35,132 nt of DNA from Ignavibacteriaceae bacterium. Lineage in GTDB: Bacteria; Bacteroidota; Ignavibacteria; Ignavibacteriales; Ignavibacteriaceae. Made by a program: the position numbers and the translations under genes. This document shows positions 35,052 to 35,132 of this stretch, one piece after another (within the stretch, counting starts at the first letter, position 1; each line of letters starts with the position of its first letter). The stretch spans positions 1 through 35,132 of the forward strand of contig JADLAF010000161.1 in the NCBI GenBank assembly GCA_020848375.1. The letters run 5' to 3'. A model generated the notes under the pieces. That model saw only the letters and a list, made by a program, of their open reading frames with translations, searched no databases and had not been told where the DNA came from.

Positions 35052-35132
35052 TCATCAATTTGTTAAACTGATTACGGGCGGCAGAAAACTTTGTGCCAAA
35101 GTACCTGAATATATACATCAGACGCAGTCTGA
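35041..35132 (-). CDS. C-terminal end of an unidentified upstream gene (partial)
   Basis: A minus-strand frame enters from the window edge and ends TGA at 35041, covering the last 29 residues (including LMYIFRYFGTKFSAARNQ). It overlaps the GT4 start by 11 bases, the same overlap as between the GT4 and WecG/TagA genes, which supports it being real. The piece is too short to identify; a polysaccharide gene is likely from context. Confidence 0.55.
   Translation of the reverse strand, partial: RLRLMYIFRYFGTKFSAARNQFNKLMNAV

Overview
The window looks like chromosomal DNA from a member of the Ignavibacteria or a close relative in the Bacteroidota/Chlorobi group. The main support is four proteins that end in type IX secretion (T9SS) sorting domains. 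Three of these carry the YPNPFNP(V/S)TT signature that is very common in that lineage. A PorU-like C25 cysteine peptidase, many signal-peptide and outer-membrane proteins, and moderate GC with AT-rich intergenic DNA fit the same picture. I see no rRNA, tRNA, CRISPR array, phage or transposase gene.

Layout from left to right. (1) 1-2087, minus strand: an Mla-type lipid transport operon, mlaE-mlaF-mlaD, with mlaD cut by the window edge. (2) 2226-4252, plus strand: a lone TRAP-type substrate-binding lipoprotein and a small orphan lipoprotein, separated by about 545 bases of non-coding DNA with degenerate repeats. (3) 4253-5118: a long gene-poor leader region. (4) 5119-14387, plus strand: a compact three-gene operon of secreted proteins of about 1000 residues each, built from Asp-box (YCF48/BNR-like) propeller repeats, a cohesin-like or Fn3 module, a dockerin-like module, another cohesin-like module and a T9SS C-terminal domain. 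It is closed by a strong terminator. (5) 14388-17392: a repeat-rich spacer, a DegT sugar aminotransferase (minus), then a Gdx/SugE guanidinium exporter and an HtpX-type protease (plus). The Gdx leader has a possible alternative-pairing switch. (6) 17406-20256: two translationally coupled exported hydrolases (an ENPP-type phosphodiesterase and a MetX-fold hydrolase) and a divergent small outer-membrane-like protein. (7) 20259-24680, minus: a large receiver/ATP-grasp (PPDK-like) fusion protein and NADP-type glutamate dehydrogenase. (8) 25075-27876, minus: an operon of an outer-membrane barrel protein, an OmpR-type response regulator and a HisN-type phosphatase. (9) 27946-35132, minus: a surface-glycan and sortase operon with overlapping genes, consisting of the end of an unidentified gene, a GT4 glycosyltransferase, a WecG/TagA glycosyltransferase and a 1774-residue PorU-like C25 peptidase.

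Taken together, the window is dominated by cell-envelope functions: lipid transport, surface polysaccharide synthesis, and export and anchoring of large surface proteins. The PorU-like protein could in principle process the three propeller proteins. T9SS cargo is known in Bacteroidota to be anchored to a surface glycolipid, so its overlap with glycosyltransferase genes is suggestive, but that link is inference. Two classes of dispersed repeat, 7-base tandem tracts and ATCCGCG-containing units, occur together in two spacers and are the clearest non-genic structure.
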